Shown here piece after piece: positions 30,509 through 33,702 of a stretch of 33,702 nucleotides of DNA; the stretch's first letter is position 1, and each line of letters starts with the position of its first letter. A model generated the notes under the pieces. That model saw nothing but the letters and a program-made list of their open reading frames with translations. It was not told the DNA's origin and made no database searches. Source of the stretch: a virus. The stretch covers positions 1-33,702 of the IMG/VR virus record IMGVR_UViG_3300028607_002149. One strand, 5' to 3'. The translations under genes were made by a program, and so were the position numbers.

Positions 30509-31555
30509 CTACACCTCCGAACTATAAAAAGGACCGACTTCAGTAAAAGCAAAGTCTACCTCGTGATCGGTAAGCCCACTAATGATCTTAGAAGGGAAAA
30601 CAAGATCGTCGGCGTACATAAAGAAGCACTCGTTGGGCTTGCCAGAAACATTAGGTAAGAAAAAGAAAGAGTGCGTACCATAGTCTGTGTCTGCCCAGAA
30701 TGTCTTTAAGGTAGCATAATCATTGAGGGAATATAAGTCTGTTGTTCCTAAGTCCGCGTCACCGCTAGGATTGAAAATGGGTGCTTGGGTTTCTCTACCT
30801 GTAGCAAAAGCGTAGCGTGTTTCGTTGCCTGCCTTAGACACAAATGAACCTATTATGTTCGTTGTGGAGTCCGCATCATAACTGTCAAACAAAGGTGTAC
30901 GCGAAAGCTGTCTTCTTGGCCCCGCGAATACCTCTCCAATCTGAGGACCATTTATATTAGCTGTTCCGTACATGAACACCTGTAAATAATTTACCTTAGT
31001 GTAAGAAGCATACGCGCCGCTTGCTCCTAAAGCGTTACCCAGGTCTAGGGATACAAGGCGCTCGTTAGTAAACGGGGCTTCCCATTCTTGGATAAGTGTA
31101 TAAGAAGTAAAGCTATTTGTATCCGATATAGCTACCTTTACACGTAAGTCCGATCCTATGCTGCCTGCTCCCGCTATCTGAGCGAAGTTATGATTAGCGA
31201 TAACTATGCTGTCTATTGGGGTTGTTGTGCCGAACTCGCAAGCAAAAATAAGCGCGTGTGTCCTGGCCGAACCATACCAGGGCGCGGAAGTTCCTGTTAA
31301 CTGCCTGTCGCAAGCAAGTAGAGGGTGCTGAAAGCTGTCGCTATTATTAGAGACCGTACCTGCCGCTGTAGTATTTAGAGGTACGGAAGATAGAGAAGTA
31401 TCCCTTCGCCAGCAAGCAGATATAGTTTCTGGTCCTCTGCCTCCCGTTACATCAGTAGTCTGCCCAGCAAGCATGTTTTTAGCCAAGAGTAACGGTTTAT
31501 TCGCGCTGTATGCCGTTATTTTATTAGCGTCCACGGTAGAGATAACAACTGTCAT
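30509..31555 (-). CDS. Tail protein, paralogue of the upstream gene
   Basis: 348 residues. It aligns by eye with the preceding protein: ANKPLLLAKNMLAG versus NDKPILFGHNILEG, IDSIVIANHNFA versus FDTVAIINHNFG, IGEVFAGPRRQLSR versus VGEILFGTRVQLRQ, and similar C-termini (FFLPNVSG..NECFFMY versus FLYVPRPT). This is a tandem duplication with divergence. Placement directly after the TMP suggests distal-tail or tail-tip ring proteins. It overlaps the start of its paralogue by one base (TAATG). Confidence 0.6.
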   Translation of the reverse strand: MTVVISTVDANKITAYSANKPLLLAKNMLAGQTTDVTGGRGPETISACWRRDTSLSSVPLNTTAAGTVSNNSDSFQHPLLACDRQLTGTSAPWYGSARTHALIFACEFGTTTPIDSIVIANHNFAQIAGAGSIGSDLRVKVAISDTNSFTSYTLIQEWEAPFTNERLVSLDLGNALGASGAYASYTKVNYLQVFMYGTANINGPQIGEVFAGPRRQLSRTPLFDSYDADSTTNIIGSFVSKAGNETRYAFATGRETQAPIFNPSGDADLGTTDLYSLNDYATLKTFWADTDYGTHSFFFLPNVSGKPNECFFMYADDLVFPSKIISGLTDHEVDFAFTEVGPFYSSEV

Positions 31556-32616
31556 TATGTTACTCTCTCGTTATATGGAGCTACTTCTTTCATGGTCAGC
31601 TCTAAGACTTGTTCAAATGGTCCCTCTACCGTGTTTAGAGAAAAGCTATCTTGTTCTAGCGCGACCCAGTAAGCCTCTCCCTCGCTAAAGACATTGTAGC
31701 TAGGATAAGCAAAACTTCCTCCCCCCTCGGCTTTTGTGGGTCTGGGCACATACAAAAAGTGTTTTAATCCGTGAGAGATGTGAGAGCTAAACCAAGTATT
31801 GATATCGCCACGCTCCGCAGAAGTCACAGTATATGTATTCTCAAACCGCATACCGCCAGAAGATCTCGCGTATCGTCGGAACTGCCCTCCAGTCGGCGCG
31901 ATTGTATTTGCGTCTGCGAAAAGATTATTATCACTATATGGAACGGTTGCTTGCTGCCTTAGCTGTACCCTAGTACCGAATAAGATCTCACCCACAGCAG
32001 GCTGTCCTGTACCTGTGCCCATTGTTGCGACAGAGCAGACTAACGATATTTGTGCATTCGTAACGCCCGTGTATTGCTGGTACGGCACGTCACTACTCCA
32101 CGAAAGATTGAACCCAATAAGAGGCTTATCATCGGCTGGGTTTTTCCAAGTATAAACTTTTGTGGCAAATGCAGCAGCATCAAACGCATCGTCGTTTGCT
32201 ATAACAGCATGGACATAAAAATCTGAGTTAGCTGGGTTAGCATTATAGCCGTAGACGTTAGATAAAGCTCCAAAGTTATGGTTTATAATCGCAACCGTGT
32301 CGAACGTAGAAGCTGGGAAAGAAAAGACAGCCGCCCATCTGTCTGTGTCCGTAAGCGCCCCCGGTAATGCAGCCTTTGACTGTAAGTAAGTGCGGTCATC
32401 CCAAACACGATATAACGGATAACTTGAATTGGCCGCTTCATAGTTGGTGGCTGAAGTTGCGTAAGCCGTAAAGTCAATGTACGTGGCAGTTATGGTCCAG
32501 GTACGCCAAGCAGACTGTGTAGTACCCTCTAGGATATTATGCCCGAATAGAATGGGCTTATCATTGTCGTAGGCAGCGCGGCTTTCTGCGCTTAGCTGTG
32601 AGCTAGTCCAGGCCAC
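31555..32616 (-). CDS. Distal-tail-like protein, paralogue of the downstream gene
   Basis: 353 residues from GTG 32616 (AAGGG about ten bases upstream). It starts MAWTSSQLSAESRAAYDNDK, has a jelly-roll-like, Ser/Thr-rich body with DTVAIINHNFGALSNVYGYN and the distinctive GEILFGTRVQLRQQATVPYS, and ends FEQVLELTMKEVAPYNERVT. It lies immediately after the TMP. Phages often have the distal tail protein at this spot, so a Dit-like role is likely; sequence-level recognition is weak. Confidence 0.6.
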   Translation of the reverse strand: MAWTSSQLSAESRAAYDNDKPILFGHNILEGTTQSAWRTWTITATYIDFTAYATSATNYEAANSSYPLYRVWDDRTYLQSKAALPGALTDTDRWAAVFSFPASTFDTVAIINHNFGALSNVYGYNANPANSDFYVHAVIANDDAFDAAAFATKVYTWKNPADDKPLIGFNLSWSSDVPYQQYTGVTNAQISLVCSVATMGTGTGQPAVGEILFGTRVQLRQQATVPYSDNNLFADANTIAPTGGQFRRYARSSGGMRFENTYTVTSAERGDINTWFSSHISHGLKHFLYVPRPTKAEGGGSFAYPSYNVFSEGEAYWVALEQDSFSLNTVEGPFEQVLELTMKEVAPYNERVT

Positions 32617-32620
32617 GACA

Positions 32621-33702
32621 CTAACCCTTTAGGCTAGCTAGCCTACCCCGAGTTTTAGCTACAGTATCTCGGAAGTACCGCATGTTTTGTACGGATGTAG
32701 GTAGTGCAATAGTTTCTATCCTTGGAGCGAAGACTATTTGAGTTCCGCCCCCCGCAGTAACCATACCCCCATGCGCATACCTACCAGGCGTAGATGGCGG
32801 CTTACCTTGGCGTATTGAATCTACAGTAGGCTTATTAAGAACAAATTCTCCTGGGGTGAGCATTGCACGAACGGAATCTCTTCCTACTGCACCTCCTGTA
32901 ACTAGCCCACCATGAGAATAATGCTCTGCTTCTTTTATGTAGAAGGCTTCTAGCTTTGTCGCTTCCCGGTACTTAGAGTCTTCATCATCCATGAGCCACG
33001 CGAGAAGTGCCCCTATGACAGCTATAAGCGCCATAATGGCGATACCCCACATACCTCCCATAGCACCGCCAGCAACACCACCAGCAGCCCCAGCAGCACC
33101 AGCAGCAACACCACCAGCAGCCCCAGCAACACCAGCAGCAACACCCGCTCCCGCAGCCGCTATTTTAGCGGCAGCTTGTTTTGCCTGATCTGCGACAACC
33201 ACGCCAGTTACCGTATTAGATGCCGTTATCTCAGCGGCAGCGGCTGTAATTTGTAAACCAGAGGTAAACGCGATCATGACCTGCTTCACACCTTCCCTAA
33301 CAAGGAATTCAGCCACAGCAGTCGCGCCCATTTCTAGGAGTGAGTAACCTAATTTTTTGAAAGCCTCCTCCGTAGTCGTTTCTTTATCTACAAGATCTTT
33401 TATAAGAGTAGAGCCAAGACTTACCACTGTAGAAGCGACCTGTGCGGCAAATTGTTCTATTTGCTTTAACTGTTTTACTGCGGCCCGGTCTCCCTCTTTG
33501 AAAGATTTTTCTGCTAGAGAAAAGCCCTTCTTTATTTCTTTCTTTTGATATGCAAGGCCTTTTTCTTTGAACTCTTTCAGTATTTCAAGTTTCGCTCTTT
33601 CCTTCTCGTACTCCATCTGAACTTCGCTCATGTTAGTGGCCCTAAGTACGGCTAGCTTATCTTGATAAAGTGCCTGGGCTGTTTGGATAGCCTGCATCTG
33701 TA
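32621..33702 (-). CDS. Tape measure protein, C-terminal part (runs off right edge)
   Basis: The frame is open to the right edge; an internal ATG at 33697 is not the real start. Visible parts: a charged coiled-coil (YEKERAKLEILKEFKEKG), a helix-rich core, an Ala/Gly-rich stretch (about residues 170-215 from 33697), a membrane segment WGIAIMALIAVIGALLAW, then HGGLVTGGAVGRDSVRAML and TPGEFVLNK. The GG.V.G....DSV.AmLtPGEfVlnk signature is typical near the C-terminus of tape measure proteins. It sets tail length and may form a DNA channel in the host membrane. It precedes the distal-tail-like gene in the usual siphovirus order. Confidence 0.88.
   Translation of the reverse strand, partial: QMQAIQTAQALYQDKLAVLRATNMSEVQMEYEKERAKLEILKEFKEKGLAYQKKEIKKGFSLAEKSFKEGDRAAVKQLKQIEQFAAQVASTVVSLGSTLIKDLVDKETTTEEAFKKLGYSLLEMGATAVAEFLVREGVKQVMIAFTSGLQITAAAAEITASNTVTGVVVADQAKQAAAKIAAAGAGVAAGVAGAAGGVAAGAAGAAGGVAGGAMGGMWGIAIMALIAVIGALLAWLMDDEDSKYREATKLEAFYIKEAEHYSHGGLVTGGAVGRDSVRAMLTPGEFVLNKPTVDSIRQGKPPSTPGRYAHGGMVTAGGGTQIVFAPRIETIALPTSVQNMRYFRDTVAKTRGRLASLKG
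32630..32645. repeat. 16-bp perfect palindrome at the end of the tape measure gene
   Basis: TAGGCTAGCTAGCCTA reads the same on both strands. It lies within the last codons of the tape measure gene (encoding ASL), a few bases before its stop and the next gene's ribosome site. It could be chance, a cruciform or a protein-binding site. Confidence 0.5.
33071..33148 (-). repeat. 33-bp tandem repeat in the tape measure gene
   Basis: The + strand unit begins AGCAACACCACCAGCAGCC at 33071 and 33104 (one mismatch between the two full copies), with a partial third from 33137. It encodes the Gly/Ala-rich 11-residue units VAAGAAGAAGG on the - strand. It sits just before the membrane segment. Confidence 0.75.

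Noticed and set aside
33071-33148. Possible CRISPR or regulatory repeat array
   Set aside because: The repeats are contiguous, in frame and encode Gly/Ala units of the tape measure protein; no spacers.

Overview
The window looks like part of a tailed double-stranded DNA phage (or prophage) genome. It holds a tightly packed replication and recombination module on the + strand (about 1-14785) and a tail, host-recognition, lysis and accessory module on the - strand (about 14902-33702). The two modules converge near 14.8-14.9 kb. I see no bacterial housekeeping genes, rRNA, tRNA, CRISPR array or insertion sequence. Terminase, portal, capsid, helicase and integrase are not in the window. The TMP-to-tail-tip gene order resembles siphoviruses. 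Clear Shine-Dalgarno sequences suggest a proteobacterial-type host. One accessory protein carries three MopE-type Cys/Asp repeats, which are typical of Myxococcota and other former Deltaproteobacteria. This hints at such a host, but it is inference.

Left half, + strand: an edge-truncated DUF7694-like protein, two small proteins (one winged-helix), a CHC2/TOPRIM primase, a small acidic protein, and a family A DNA polymerase with an N-terminal Fe-S uracil-DNA-glycosylase-like domain. Next come a possible UvsY-like mediator, a gp32-like zinc ssDNA-binding protein, a GC-rich structured interval, three small unknown proteins, a RecA/UvsX recombinase and an SbcD/SbcC (gp47/gp46) nuclease pair. The module ends with several unknown proteins, a tiny membrane protein and a PDDEXK Holliday-junction-resolvase-like nuclease. 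Together these form a nearly self-contained priming, synthesis and recombination-repair system. Many genes overlap by 1-20 bases, so translation is probably coupled. Two spots share a TAGWCTAAA-N14-CATAATGT pattern with identical spacing and are candidate internal promoters.

Right half, - strand, read from 33702 downward: the C-terminal part of a tape measure protein, two paralogous tail proteins, a 1062-residue tail-hub candidate, and a set of fibre and adhesion proteins. The adhesion set has two fibres with repeated GIGT..P..L modules, two LamG-like proteins and a small protein resembling the flagellin IN motif. After these come an M15 peptidase endolysin and a run of small membrane proteins that probably includes holin and spanin functions. 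A GYF_2-like protein, a membrane protein, an XRE regulator and a lipoprotein follow. Then come an HTH-metallophosphoesterase fusion, a HExxE protein, the exported MopE-repeat/vWA protein, two small proteins and two overlapping membrane micro-proteins of 46 and 49 residues.

The most unusual items are the exported MopE/vWA protein, the UDG-like domain of the polymerase that keeps its Fe-S cysteines but lacks recognisable catalytic motifs, the gp32-like protein ending in a bacterial-SSB-like DEIPY tip, and the unlisted micro-membrane genes around the convergent junction.
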